A DNA stretch of 64,000 nt from Streptomyces olivochromogenes (GTDB taxonomy: Bacteria > Actinomycetota > Actinomycetes > Streptomycetales > Streptomycetaceae): positions 479,308 through 543,307 of the forward strand of contig NZ_KQ948451.1 of assembly GCF_001514115.1 (NCBI RefSeq), in the 5' to 3' direction. Shown one piece after another: positions 1 to 8,014 of this stretch; the stretch's first letter is position 1, and every line of letters starts with the position of its first letter. The notes beneath the pieces were generated by a model. That model was given only the letters and a program-made list of their open reading frames with translations. It was not told where the DNA came from and searched no databases. The translations under genes and the position numbers were made by a program.

Positions 1-588
1 GACGTGGCCGAACGGGTGCTGCGGCGGCTGCGGGAGAGCGTCTTCGTCCTCGGGGAACCGGCGGACACCCCCGCGCTGGCGCTGTCGGCGGTACGGGGCA
101 CACCGGGCCTGGACTCCGCACGGCTGGCCGCCGACGCGGCGTCGGCCGCGGTGCTGGAGCGGGTGCGCGCCGACCGTGCCGAGGCGCGTCGCCCGGTGGG
201 CGAAGTGCGTTCCGCACAGGGCGGGTCCCCCCATCCCGGCGCCGCCAAGGAGACCGCCGACGGGGAGTACCGGTACGCGTTGCCGACGCTGCTGATCCGC
301 ACTGCCACCGGGTACCGGGCCGTGCCCGGCTGGCGGTCGTACGAGGAGTACGCCTCGGCGGTCGACGAGTTGTGTCCCGGGCTGCCGCAGGACCCGGTGA
401 CCCTGAGCCCGGCGGAGGCGCTCGCGCGGTACCGGAGCCTGACCGACCCGGAGCGCAGACTGCTGACTCACGGCCCGTGGCCTCCGGCGGACGCCGTCCG
501 TGTCGAGACCGGCAACGGCCCCGTGTGGCTGCATCCGGAGGAAGCCGCGGTGCACCCGGCCGCCCACCGCGGCGCTCCCGACCACTGA
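1..588 (+). CDS. DsbA/FrnE-like thioredoxin-fold protein, C-terminal part
   Basis: The frame is already open at base 1 (gac gtg gcc), so the true start and the N-terminal thioredoxin active site lie outside the window. The visible 195 residues resemble the C-terminal half of actinobacterial DsbA/FrnE-like oxidoreductases: a helical stretch with PGLD, then the cis-proline strand ALPTLLI (about residue 92 of the visible part), a VPGW motif, and a tail ending GPVWLHPEE. The cis-Pro loop is expected to pack against the missing CxxC. A disulfide, mycothiol-linked or nitroreductase role follows from the family only. The last seven codons run into the 22-bp tandem repeats downstream. Confidence 0.6.
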   Translation, partial: DVAERVLRRLRESVFVLGEPADTPALALSAVRGTPGLDSARLAADAASAAVLERVRADRAEARRPVGEVRSAQGGSPHPGAAKETADGEYRYALPTLLIRTATGYRAVPGWRSYEEYASAVDELCPGLPQDPVTLSPAEALARYRSLTDPERRLLTHGPWPPADAVRVETGNGPVWLHPEEAAVHPAAHRGAPDH

Positions 589-675
589 CCACTGCGCCCC
601 CGACTGCCGACCGCGGCACTTCCCGTACCCGACCGCGGCACTCCCCACCACGGACCGCGGCGCTCCCACCGTGCC
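566..675. repeat. Five imperfect 22-bp tandem repeats
   Basis: Five consecutive 22-base units start at 566, 588, 610, 632 and 654. Four begin ACCGCGGC(G/A)CT; the second is more diverged and begins ACCACTGCGC. The first unit encodes the last seven codons of the DsbA-like gene, and its stop spans the first unit boundary. The rest is non-coding. 22 is not a multiple of three, so this is not a protein repeat. Confidence 0.75.
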
Positions 676-720
676 CCGACAGGCCTCTGATCAGCGGTCA
701 CAGGCCGTCCCGCCCAATGA

Positions 721-736
721 GACACCAATTGGTGTC
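721..736. promoter_or_regulatory. Perfect 16-bp palindrome, candidate operator of the organosulfur unit
   Basis: GACACCAATTGGTGTC is identical to its reverse complement. It ends two bases before a TTGACA box at 739-744, where a repressor or activator would be expected to act. I do not recognise the regulator. The genes downstream suggest a sulfur- or cysteine-responsive factor, but that is inference. Confidence 0.5.
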
Positions 737-738
737 CA

Positions 739-768
739 TTGACAGCCGCCGACGGCTGCCCCCAGGAT
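739..768 (+). promoter_or_regulatory. Promoter of the leader peptide and organosulfur unit
   Basis: A perfect -35 TTGACA (739-744) is followed after 18 bases by CAGGAT (763-768), a usable Streptomyces -10. The seven-base gap from the -10 to ATG 776 predicts transcription starting at or next to the start codon, giving a leaderless leader-peptide mRNA. The AGGA at 764-767 could instead be read as a ribosome binding site. Confidence 0.5.
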
Positions 769-775
769 GTGCAGC

Positions 776-850
776 ATGCTCACGACGCACCCCAACGTGG
801 TGTGCCGCTACGTGGATCTGCGGCGCACCTCCAGCGCTCTCTGTCGCTGA
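776..850 (+). CDS. Cysteine-containing leader peptide (24 aa)
   Basis: This short frame encodes a peptide that ends YVDLRRTSSALCR. That matches the actinobacterial 'putative leader peptide' pattern (R-x-VDL-x-R-x-x-SALC) found upstream of sulfur-assimilation and sulfur-compound transport genes. The cysteine codons near both ends (CR and LCR) could let cysteinyl-tRNA supply set ribosome progress and so control the genes downstream; this mechanism is inferred from the family context. ATG 767 in the same frame is an alternative start three codons upstream. The 318-base space before the transporter gene leaves room for an attenuator. Confidence 0.75.
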   Translation: MLTTHPNVVCRYVDLRRTSSALCR

Positions 851-1168
851 CCGACCGCCGCCCGCGGCCCCCAGGCGCCTGACCCCGCTCTCGTAGGCAC
901 CGGCCTCCCGCCGCTTCGCCGCCCAGCGCCCGTCTTCTCGCGCCGCGTCCTTCGCGCCTCGTCACCTCCCCTCCTTCCGCATCACGGCCCTCCCCCGCGA
1001 GCCGCCGACGCCTCATGCCCTGGGCGCGGCATGCCCACGTGTGCACCGGAGCACGCACCGGCATGCCCATCCAGGCTTGAACAGGCGTCCGGCGCCGGGG
1101 CGAACCGCCCGCGCTCCCGATCCGCCGCGCCCTGACACGGGTCGGAGCCTTCGAAGAAAGACAAGAAG
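851..1168 (+). other. 5' leader region between leader peptide and transporter, no gene
   Basis: No credible coding frame is present. The 8-base palindrome GGCATGCC occurs twice (1028-1035 and 1060-1067), and the two copies can pair as the outer stem of a hairpin with an inner 4-bp stem. There is no T-tract, so this may be an attenuator or may be incidental. A purine-rich ribosome binding site (AAGAAAGACAAGAAG) lies just before 1169. Confidence 0.4.
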
Positions 1169-2743
1169 ATGCCCGGACGCCTCACTCCCCGCAGCCCCAG
1201 ACAGAACCTTCGCTCCGCCCGTCGCCCCGGCCGGCTGCGCACCGCGGCCCTGGGGACCGCCCTCCTCACCGTGCTCGTCCCCACCCTCAGCGCCTGCGGC
1301 GGCGACGCCTCGTCAGCCGGCGGCAGCGCCACGCTGAAGTGGACCTCCTCCTACTTCCCCACCCACTGGGACCCGGTCGTCAGCGGCAGCGGCGCCCAGT
1401 TCCGCGAACTCTCCCTGGTGTACGCCTCGTTGACCCGTACCGACGCGAGCGGTAAGGCCGTCCCGGACCTGGCCAAGAGCTGGGAGTACAACGCCAAGGG
1501 CGACCGGATCACGTTCCATCTGCGGCCGAACCTGAAGTTCAGCGACGGTGAGCCGGTCGACGCGGCAGCGGTGAAGGCCGCCATCGAGCGGGCCCAGAAG
1601 CAGAAGAACTCCGCGCTCTTCGGCGACCTCACCTCGATCAAGTCGGTGGACGCCAACGGGCTGGACGCGGTGCTCCACCTCAGCCAGGCCGACTTCCAGA
1701 TCCCCCAACTGCTCGGTGAGCGCGTCCTGCAGATCGCCAGCCCCAAGGCGGCCAAGTCCCCGGCCAAGTTGGACCAGAGCCCGGTCGGCGCGGGCCCGTT
1801 CACTGTCACCCAGCTCGTCCCGGGCACCAAGGTCCTGCTGAAGAAGAACCCGGACTACTGGGACGCCAAGGACATCCACATCGACAACGTCGAACTGACC
1901 TCGGCCCCCGACGCCTCGACGGTCGTCTCCGGGCTCCAGACCGGCGTCTACAACTTCGCCGACATCAAGCCCAGTCAGGCCGAGGCCGCCAAGAAGGCCG
2001 GCCTCGATGTGTTCGTCCAGCCCGGCTTCAACGCCAACAACCTGAGCCTGAACGTCAACAAGGCTCCGTTCAACAATGACAAGGTCGTCGACGCGGTCCG
2101 CCACGCGATCAACCGCCAGGAGTTCGTGGACAAGCTGACCTTCGGCTACGGCTCGGCGACCAACCAGCCCTTCCCCAAGGGCTATGTGGCCTACGACCCG
2201 CAGTCCGCGAACGGCTACGCCTACGACCCGGCGAAGTCGAAGCAGCTGCTCTCCGAGGCCGGTTACAAGGCGGGTCAGATCAAGCTCAACCTCGTCATCC
2301 CGGCGGAGGATCCCCAAGCGGAGATCGTCCAGGCGCAGTTGGCGAAGGTCGGCATCACCGTCACCATCAAGATCGACAAGAACTGGGCCACCCCGTTCTT
2401 CGCCAAGGACCTCACCTTCTCGCTCTACGGCACCACGGGTCGTGACTCCGCGGCGCAGACCCTCACCGCGCACTTCGGCCCGAACGGCCCGCTCAACCTC
2501 AGCACGCCCTACGAGCCGGCCGGTTTCGAGGCGGCCATCGCCAAGGTCCGCCAGACCCCGCTGGACTCGCCCGACTACGCGAAGGTCCTCCAGGCGGCGA
2601 CCCGGGCCGGCCTGCAGAGCAAGGCGCTGGTCTTCACCTACTCGCCGCCCAACCTCATCGCCAAGAGCAAGTCCATCTCCGCCCTGCCCAAGAACCCGGC
2701 CCACATCGACTGGACCGGTGTGACCATCTCCGGTTCCAACTGA
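1169..2743 (+). CDS. ABC transporter substrate-binding lipoprotein, family 5
   Basis: This is a 524-residue extracytoplasmic solute-binding protein of the oligopeptide/nickel class (SBP_bac_5). A basic signal peptide ends in a lipobox (TLSAC, Cys43), so it should be lipid-anchored outside the membrane. The mature part has the class hallmarks: an opening strand that leads to FPTHWDPV, a LAKSWEYN-type segment, a TFHLRPNLKFSDGEPV segment, and NPDYWD near the middle. The ATG at 1169 follows a purine-rich ribosome binding site. It is the first gene of a five-gene importer followed by a monooxygenase and an FMN reductase, so the ligand is more likely an organosulfur or N-acylated sulfur compound than a plain peptide. 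Ligand specificity cannot be read from the sequence. Confidence 0.88.
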   Translation: MPGRLTPRSPRQNLRSARRPGRLRTAALGTALLTVLVPTLSACGGDASSAGGSATLKWTSSYFPTHWDPVVSGSGAQFRELSLVYASLTRTDASGKAVPDLAKSWEYNAKGDRITFHLRPNLKFSDGEPVDAAAVKAAIERAQKQKNSALFGDLTSIKSVDANGLDAVLHLSQADFQIPQLLGERVLQIASPKAAKSPAKLDQSPVGAGPFTVTQLVPGTKVLLKKNPDYWDAKDIHIDNVELTSAPDASTVVSGLQTGVYNFADIKPSQAEAAKKAGLDVFVQPGFNANNLSLNVNKAPFNNDKVVDAVRHAINRQEFVDKLTFGYGSATNQPFPKGYVAYDPQSANGYAYDPAKSKQLLSEAGYKAGQIKLNLVIPAEDPQAEIVQAQLAKVGITVTIKIDKNWATPFFAKDLTFSLYGTTGRDSAAQTLTAHFGPNGPLNLSTPYEPAGFEAAIAKVRQTPLDSPDYAKVLQAATRAGLQSKALVFTYSPPNLIAKSKSISALPKNPAHIDWTGVTISGSN

Positions 2744-2788
2744 CACTCCGTCACATCCCGTGCGGACACTACAGACAGGGGGCAAGCC

Positions 2789-3820
2789 ATGACGACGACG
2801 GATGCGCCGGCCACACCACCCGACGTCCGTCACCGGGGCGCCACGACCGGGGCGCGGCGCACGCTGGGCCGCGTCCTGGTCACCCTCGCCCGGTCGATCG
2901 CGATCTTCGTGCCCGTGTTCCTGGTCGCGACGTTCGTGACGTTCGCGCTGCGGTCACTGAGCGGGCTCAGCCCGGCGCGAATCCAGCTGGGCGAGGAAGC
3001 GACTCCCGAGGCGGTAGCCAGAGTCGAGGCCCAGTGGGGTCTCGACCGGCCCTTCCTGGTCCAGTACGTGGACTGGTTGGGCGGCGTCCTGCACGGGCAG
3101 CTCGGTACCAGTTGGACCAACGGGGCCGACATCTCCACCCTCATCGGCCTCGGCCTGGGCGTGAGCCTGTCGGTGGCGACCTTCGCGTTGCTCATCGGCG
3201 TCGTCGCGGGCTTCACCCTCGGCACGGTCGCGGCGCTGCGCCGCTCCACGTGGGTCGACCGCGCGATCACGGGCTTCGTCACGGTGATCTCGGTGATGCC
3301 GGCCTTCGTCGTCGGCATCGTGCTGGTCGCGGTCTTCGCGGTGGGACTGCACGTGTTCCCGTCCGCCGGTTACGTCCCGGCGGCGCAGGGGTTCGGCCCA
3401 TGGCTCGCCCACATCACCCTCCCCGCCGTCGCCCTGAGTTTCGACGTCGTCGCCGATGTCGCCCGCCAACTGCGCAGCAGCCTCGTCGCGGCCTACCGCG
3501 AGAACTACGTGACGGGCGCGGTGGTGCGGGGGCTGAGCCCACGTCGGATCTTCTTCGGCCATGTGCTGCGCAACGGCCTCGGCCCGGCGCTCGCCACACT
3601 CGGCCTGAAGTTCCCCACGCTGGTCGGCGCCTCCGTCGTCACGGAGTGGATCTTCGGCCTGCAGGGCTTCGGCCGGTTCGCCAACGACTCCGCCCAGGCC
3701 GGCGACGTACCGGCCGTGCAGGGGGTCCTCGTGGTGTCGATCGTCCTGGTCGTCGCCTTCAACCTGATCGTCAACCTGGTGCTGGCACGTGTGACGCCGG
3801 CATCCCAGCGAGGGGTGTGA
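2789..3820 (+). CDS. ABC transporter permease, DppB type
   Basis: A 343-residue inner-membrane permease of the peptide/nickel class. A cytoplasmic N-terminus is followed by about six membrane segments. The EAA-type coupling loop (ENYVTGAVVRGLSPRRI, near residue 235) contacts the ATPases, and the C-terminus is hydrophobic. The ATG at 2789 follows CAGGGGG. It lies 45 bases after the binding-protein gene and two bases before the second permease, as expected for one operon. It would pair with the DppC-type subunit to form the channel. Confidence 0.9.
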   Translation: MTTTDAPATPPDVRHRGATTGARRTLGRVLVTLARSIAIFVPVFLVATFVTFALRSLSGLSPARIQLGEEATPEAVARVEAQWGLDRPFLVQYVDWLGGVLHGQLGTSWTNGADISTLIGLGLGVSLSVATFALLIGVVAGFTLGTVAALRRSTWVDRAITGFVTVISVMPAFVVGIVLVAVFAVGLHVFPSAGYVPAAQGFGPWLAHITLPAVALSFDVVADVARQLRSSLVAAYRENYVTGAVVRGLSPRRIFFGHVLRNGLGPALATLGLKFPTLVGASVVTEWIFGLQGFGRFANDSAQAGDVPAVQGVLVVSIVLVVAFNLIVNLVLARVTPASQRGV

Positions 3821-3822
3821 CC

Positions 3823-4734
3823 ATGGTGCGCCGCGTACTCTCCCTCACGTCCGGCCGGATCGCCCTGGTGATCCTGACCGTGATCGCCCTGCTCGCCGTA
3901 CTCGGGCCGCTCATCGCGCCCGACAATCCACTGGCCACCAGCTCCGACACGCTCGCCGACGCCTCGGGCGCCCACTGGCTCGGCACCGACTACCTCGGCC
4001 GCGATGTGCTGAGCCGGCTGCTCGACGGCTCCCGGGTCAGCGTGCTCGGTTCGCTCGAAGTCGCGCTCACGGCACTGGGCGTCGGGGCGATCCCCGGCAT
4101 CCTGTCGGTGTATTTCGGGCGGGTCTTCGAGTGGATCACCCTCCGGCTGACCGACACACTGGTCGCCCTGCCCTTCCTGCTGTTCGCCGTCGCCGTCGTC
4201 GCCTTGCTCGGCAACGGCATCACCCAGGCGATGCTGGTCACGGGCGTGCTGGTGTCCCCGCTGTTCTACCGGGTGGCCCGCGCCGCCACGCTGGCCGTGG
4301 CCCGCTCGCCGTACGTGGAGGCGGCGCTCATCTCCGGTGCCTCCATCGGCTGGGTCGTACGCCGCCATGTGTGGGTCAAGGTGCTCCCGCCGATCGCGGT
4401 CGCGCTCGCCCAGACCATCGGAGTCGGCCTCGTCATCGTCTCGAGCCTGACCTTCCTGGGGATCGGCGTCCAGCCGCCCGCGCCCACCTGGGGCGGGCTG
4501 CTCGCCTCGGACCTCGGCTACCTCACCCAGAAGCCGTGGGCGCCGCTGGTCCCCGCCCTGCTGATCATGGTCACCGTCTGGGCCTGCAACATCCTCGCCG
4601 ACGCGATCCGCGACGTCTCGGGCGAGGCGGGCCGCGCGCTGGTCAACAGCCGCAAGGCGCGCGCCAACCGCCTGGCCGACACCGACTCCGACGCCCACAC
4701 CGACGCCGCTCACGTTCACGCAGGAGGTGCGTGA
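3823..4734 (+). CDS. ABC transporter permease, DppC type
   Basis: A 303-residue permease starting at ATG 3823, two bases after the previous stop. Family signatures include LIAPDNPL and HWLGTDYLGRDVLSRLLDGSR near the N-terminus, a periplasmic insertion and an EAA loop (SPYVEAALISGAS). The C-terminal tail is long and charged. The stop codon overlaps the next ATG by one base, so the first ATPase is translationally coupled. It forms the channel with the DppB-type partner. Confidence 0.9.
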   Translation: MVRRVLSLTSGRIALVILTVIALLAVLGPLIAPDNPLATSSDTLADASGAHWLGTDYLGRDVLSRLLDGSRVSVLGSLEVALTALGVGAIPGILSVYFGRVFEWITLRLTDTLVALPFLLFAVAVVALLGNGITQAMLVTGVLVSPLFYRVARAATLAVARSPYVEAALISGASIGWVVRRHVWVKVLPPIAVALAQTIGVGLVIVSSLTFLGIGVQPPAPTWGGLLASDLGYLTQKPWAPLVPALLIMVTVWACNILADAIRDVSGEAGRALVNSRKARANRLADTDSDAHTDAAHVHAGGA

Positions 4735-5678
4735 TGGCCACTCTCTCCGAGAAGGTCCTCACCGAGGCCGAGAAGGACAGCAGGACCGAGGCCGAGGAGA
4801 CCGGCAACACCGAGCACGTCCACCCGGCCGACGCTTCGGCACCTGTCCTGTCCGTACGCGACGTACGCATCAGCGACCAGGCCGCCGGCCACGAGATCGT
4901 CCACGGCGTCAGCTTCACGCTCACGCCGGGCAAGGCCGTCGGCATCGTCGGCGAGTCCGGCAGCGGAAAGACCCTCACCTGCCGTGCCGCGCTGGGCATC
5001 CTGCCCGCCCACTTCGAGGTCACCGGTGGCTCGATCGAGCTCGACGGCAACGACATCTCGGCCCTGACGCCCGCGCGGTGGACGGCCCTGCGGGGCGCCA
5101 CGATCAGCGCGGTCTTCCAGGACCCGGCGTCCTACCTCAACCCCTCGATCCGCGTGGGCGCGCAGATCGCCGAGGTCGTCCGGGTCAAGAAGGGACTGAA
5201 GCGGCGCGAGGCACACCGGCGGGCGATCGAACTCCTGCGAGCCGTACACCTGCGCGACCCGGAGCTGGTCTACGGCCAGTACACCTACGAACTCTCGGGC
5301 GGCATGCTCCAACGGGTCCTGATCGCCGCGGCGATCGCCGCCGACCCGCGGATCCTCATCGCCGACGAGGCCACGACCGCGCTCGACGTCACCGTCCAGG
5401 CCGAAATCCTCGACCTGCTGGCCGACCTGCGCGAGCGGACCGGGCTGGCCCTCGTCCTCGTCTCCCACGACCTGGCCGTCGTCGCCCAGCTGTGCGACGA
5501 GGTCCTCGTCATGCGGCAGGGCGAAGTGGTCGAACAGGGCCCTACCCGCGAGGTGCTCCACCACCCCCGGCACGAGTACACCCGGCTGCTGATCGCCGAG
5601 CACGAGCAGTACGGCCTGGACAAGTTCCTCGCCGTGGAGGCCGCGAAGGCCGCCGCCGCCGTAGAGGAGGACGCGTGA
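4734..5678 (+). CDS. ABC transporter ATP-binding protein, DppD type
   Basis: A 314-residue cytoplasmic ATPase. An acidic N-terminal extension of about 35 residues precedes the nucleotide-binding domain. Walker A is GESGSGKT (about 73-80), the signature is ELSGGMLQR, Walker B is ILIADEATTALD, and the switch is VSHDLAVV. The C-terminus has the RHEYTRLL segment of the oligopeptide transporter subfamily. The ATG overlaps the permease stop (TGATG). GAGG at 5666-5669 serves the next gene, which overlaps this one by GTGA. Confidence 0.9.
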   Translation: MATLSEKVLTEAEKDSRTEAEETGNTEHVHPADASAPVLSVRDVRISDQAAGHEIVHGVSFTLTPGKAVGIVGESGSGKTLTCRAALGILPAHFEVTGGSIELDGNDISALTPARWTALRGATISAVFQDPASYLNPSIRVGAQIAEVVRVKKGLKRREAHRRAIELLRAVHLRDPELVYGQYTYELSGGMLQRVLIAAAIAADPRILIADEATTALDVTVQAEILDLLADLRERTGLALVLVSHDLAVVAQLCDEVLVMRQGEVVEQGPTREVLHHPRHEYTRLLIAEHEQYGLDKFLAVEAAKAAAAVEEDA

Positions 5679-6523
5679 GCACCGACCCGTCGCAGAAGGC
5701 CGCCGGCCCCGTCCTGGAGGTCAGGGACCTGGAGGTGCACTACGGACCGCGCCGACGACGCCGCCGCGCCCTGCACGGGGTCTCCCTGAGCGTCGCGCCG
5801 GGCGAGACCGTCGGCATCATCGGCGAGACCGGTTCGGGCAAGTCGACGCTCGCGCGGGCCGCGCTCGGCCTGGTGCGCGCCTCGGCGGGGTCGATCGTGA
5901 TCGGCGGCGAGGACGTCAGCGCGTACGGCCATCGCTCGTGGCGCGCCCTGCGCCGCCGCGGAGTGATCCAGTACGTCTTCCAGGACCCCCTGCGCAGCCT
6001 CGACCCGGATCTCACGATCGAGGCCTCGCTGGCCGAGCCGCTGCTCATCCAGGGTGTGTCCCGGCAGGAGGCGGCGACACGGGTGCGCGCGTTCCTCTCC
6101 CGGGTCCGGCTCTCCGACGACCTGCTCGACCGGCTGCCCGGCGAGCTGTCCGGCGGGCAGCGCCAACGCGTGGCGGTGGCACGGGCGTTGGTCACCGAAC
6201 CGCGTCTGGTCATCCTCGACGAGCCGGTCAGCGCCCTGGACTCCGCCAACCGCGTCCAGATCCTGCAGATCCTCAAGGAACTCCGCGCCGACGGGGTGGC
6301 CCTCGTCTTCATCTCCCACGACCTCGGATCGGTCGCCGGGGTCGCCGACCGCATCGCCGTGCTGTACCGGGGCGAGCTGGTCGAGGCCGGCACCGCCCGT
6401 GACGTGATCAGCGAACCCCGGCACCCCTACACACGGCTGCTCGTCCGTTCCGCGCCGACCCTGCACAGCGCCCCGGCCGACCGGGCCGAACGCGAAGCCC
6501 TGCGCGCCCTCCTGCACGCCTGA
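5675..6523 (+). CDS. ABC transporter ATP-binding protein, DppF type
   Basis: A 282-residue second ATPase, started at GTG 5675 because that codon overlaps the preceding stop (GTGA) and follows GAGGAGG-like sequence. Walker A is GETGSGKST, the signature ELSGGQRQRV, Walker B LVILDEPVSALD, and the switch SHDLGSV. It ends with RHPYTRLLV, the DppF/OppF hallmark. It completes a five-part importer of lipoprotein, two permeases and two ATPases. It lies 34 bases before the monooxygenase gene and so is probably cotranscribed with it. Confidence 0.9.
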   Translation: MSTDPSQKAAGPVLEVRDLEVHYGPRRRRRRALHGVSLSVAPGETVGIIGETGSGKSTLARAALGLVRASAGSIVIGGEDVSAYGHRSWRALRRRGVIQYVFQDPLRSLDPDLTIEASLAEPLLIQGVSRQEAATRVRAFLSRVRLSDDLLDRLPGELSGGQRQRVAVARALVTEPRLVILDEPVSALDSANRVQILQILKELRADGVALVFISHDLGSVAGVADRIAVLYRGELVEAGTARDVISEPRHPYTRLLVRSAPTLHSAPADRAEREALRALLHA

Positions 6524-6557
6524 GACTCCCTCACCCCCCGACAGAACAGGAACAGTC

Positions 6558-7898
6558 ATGTCCCGCACGCTCCACCTCGCCCTCCACCCCTACGGTGTCG
6601 GCGGTCCGGGCCAGCACGGTCTGTGGAAGGACCCCCGCGTCGCGAAGAACGCCAGCATCGACGTCAACTACTACATCCGGCTGGCACAGGCGGCCGAACA
6701 CGCCCTGTTCGACGCCCTGTTCATCGTCGACAGCCAGTTCATCAACTCCACCTACCCGGCGCACTATCTCAACCGCCTGGAACCGCTGACCCTGTTGTCG
6801 GCCGTCGCCACCCACACCAAGCACCTCGGCCTGGTGGGCACGGCGAGTTCGACGTACAACTCTCCCTTCAACCTCGCCCGCCGCTTCGCCTCGCTCGACC
6901 ACATCAGCGGCGGGCGGGCCGGCTGGAACGTGGTGACCAGCTTCGACACCGGCACCGCGCGGAACTTCGGACTCGACGAGCACCTCGACTACGCCACCCG
7001 CTATGGCCGTGCCCTGGAGTTCGTGCAGGTCGCCCGGGGGCTGTGGGACTCGTACGAGGACGACGCCTTTCCGGCCGACGTCGAGCGGGGCGTCTTCCTC
7101 GACCCGGCCAAGCTGCACGAACTCGACCATGCGGGCGAGCACTTCAAGATCGCGGGCCCGCTGAACCTCTCCCGCTCCCCGCAGGGCCAGCCGGTGATCT
7201 TCCAGGCCGGGGTGTCCGAGGAGGGGCGTGATCTCGCCGCACAGGTCGCCGAGGGCATCTTCGCGCCCGGGGGCACCCTGGAGCAGGCGCGGGACTACTA
7301 CGCCGACATCAAGAAGCGCACCGCCGCCTACGGCCGCGACCCCGACCACGTCAAGATCCTCATCCACGGCGGCCCGGTCGTCGCCGCCACCGACGAGGCG
7401 GCCCGCCGTCGCGAGCGGGAGATCTTCGAGGAGGACGACGACTTCGACCGCAACCTGGCTCTGCTGGGCCGTTCCTTCGGAGCGTACGACTTCAGCGTGC
7501 ACGACCTGGACGCGCCCTTCCCGGATGTCGCTCACCTCGCCGAGAAGGGCGGACGCACGGGTGCCGCGCAGCTCATCGAGCGGGCCAGGACCGAGAACCT
7601 GACCTTGCGTCAAGTGGCCGAGTCCGTGAACCAGTTCCGTCAGTCGCCGTTCGTCGGGGACCCGCGGACCGTGGCCGACACCATCCAGCGGTGGTTCGAC
7701 GCCGGCGCTTTCGACGGCATCAACCTCGCCTTCCGCACCGAGGAGGAGCTGACCTACTTCGTCGACGGCGTCGTCCCGATCCTGCAGAAGCGCGGACTGT
7801 TCCGCACCGAGTACACGGCCGACACCCTGCGCGGCAACCTCGGTCTGCCCGTCCCCGCCAACCGTCACACCCACGAGCGCCGGCTCGTGAACGACTGA
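6558..7898 (+). CDS. FMN-dependent monooxygenase, NtaA/SnaA/DszA family
   Basis: A 446-residue luciferase-fold oxidoreductase of the nitrilotriacetate/dibenzothiophene-sulfone monooxygenase family, which uses FMNH2 supplied by a separate reductase. It starts with LHLALHPYGVG and has LAQAAEHALFDALFI, an SGGRAGWNVVTS motif (about residue 117) and the long C-terminal barrel half typical of the roughly 440-residue members. An SsuE-type reductase 940 bases downstream can supply the FMNH2. Family relatives cleave C-N or C-S bonds; the import genes and cysteine leader favour C-S cleavage of an imported organosulfur compound. Confidence 0.85.
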   Translation: MSRTLHLALHPYGVGGPGQHGLWKDPRVAKNASIDVNYYIRLAQAAEHALFDALFIVDSQFINSTYPAHYLNRLEPLTLLSAVATHTKHLGLVGTASSTYNSPFNLARRFASLDHISGGRAGWNVVTSFDTGTARNFGLDEHLDYATRYGRALEFVQVARGLWDSYEDDAFPADVERGVFLDPAKLHELDHAGEHFKIAGPLNLSRSPQGQPVIFQAGVSEEGRDLAAQVAEGIFAPGGTLEQARDYYADIKKRTAAYGRDPDHVKILIHGGPVVAATDEAARRREREIFEEDDDFDRNLALLGRSFGAYDFSVHDLDAPFPDVAHLAEKGGRTGAAQLIERARTENLTLRQVAESVNQFRQSPFVGDPRTVADTIQRWFDAGAFDGINLAFRTEEELTYFVDGVVPILQKRGLFRTEYTADTLRGNLGLPVPANRHTHERRLVND

Positions 7899-7908
7899 GG
7901 ACCGCGCC

Positions 7909-8013
7909 ATGACCGAACAGTCGGCGATGGGGCGACTCATCGCGACCGAGGTGGCACCCGCGTCCGGCGGAAAGTCCGCGTCCACGGCCGAGCATGCACC
8001 CACAGGAGTGTGA
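7909..8013 (+). CDS. Small coupled ORF of unknown function (34 aa)
   Basis: ATG 7909 is preceded by TGAGGA and lies ten bases after the monooxygenase stop. The frame ends one base before the hydrolase ATG. It encodes a small hydrophilic peptide beginning MTEQSAMG with no recognisable domain. Its N-terminus resembles that of the next protein (MTEYSDHHG), so it may be a duplicated start or the remnant of a larger gene. Its tight placement with its own ribosome binding site argues that it is translated. Confidence 0.4.
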   Translation: MTEQSAMGRLIATEVAPASGGKSASTAEHAPTGV

Positions 8014-8014
8014 G

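Noticed and set aside
1028..1067. Paired GGCATGCC hairpin as a riboswitch or intrinsic terminator
   Set aside because: There is no recognisable riboswitch consensus and no T-tract. It is mentioned only as possible leader structure.
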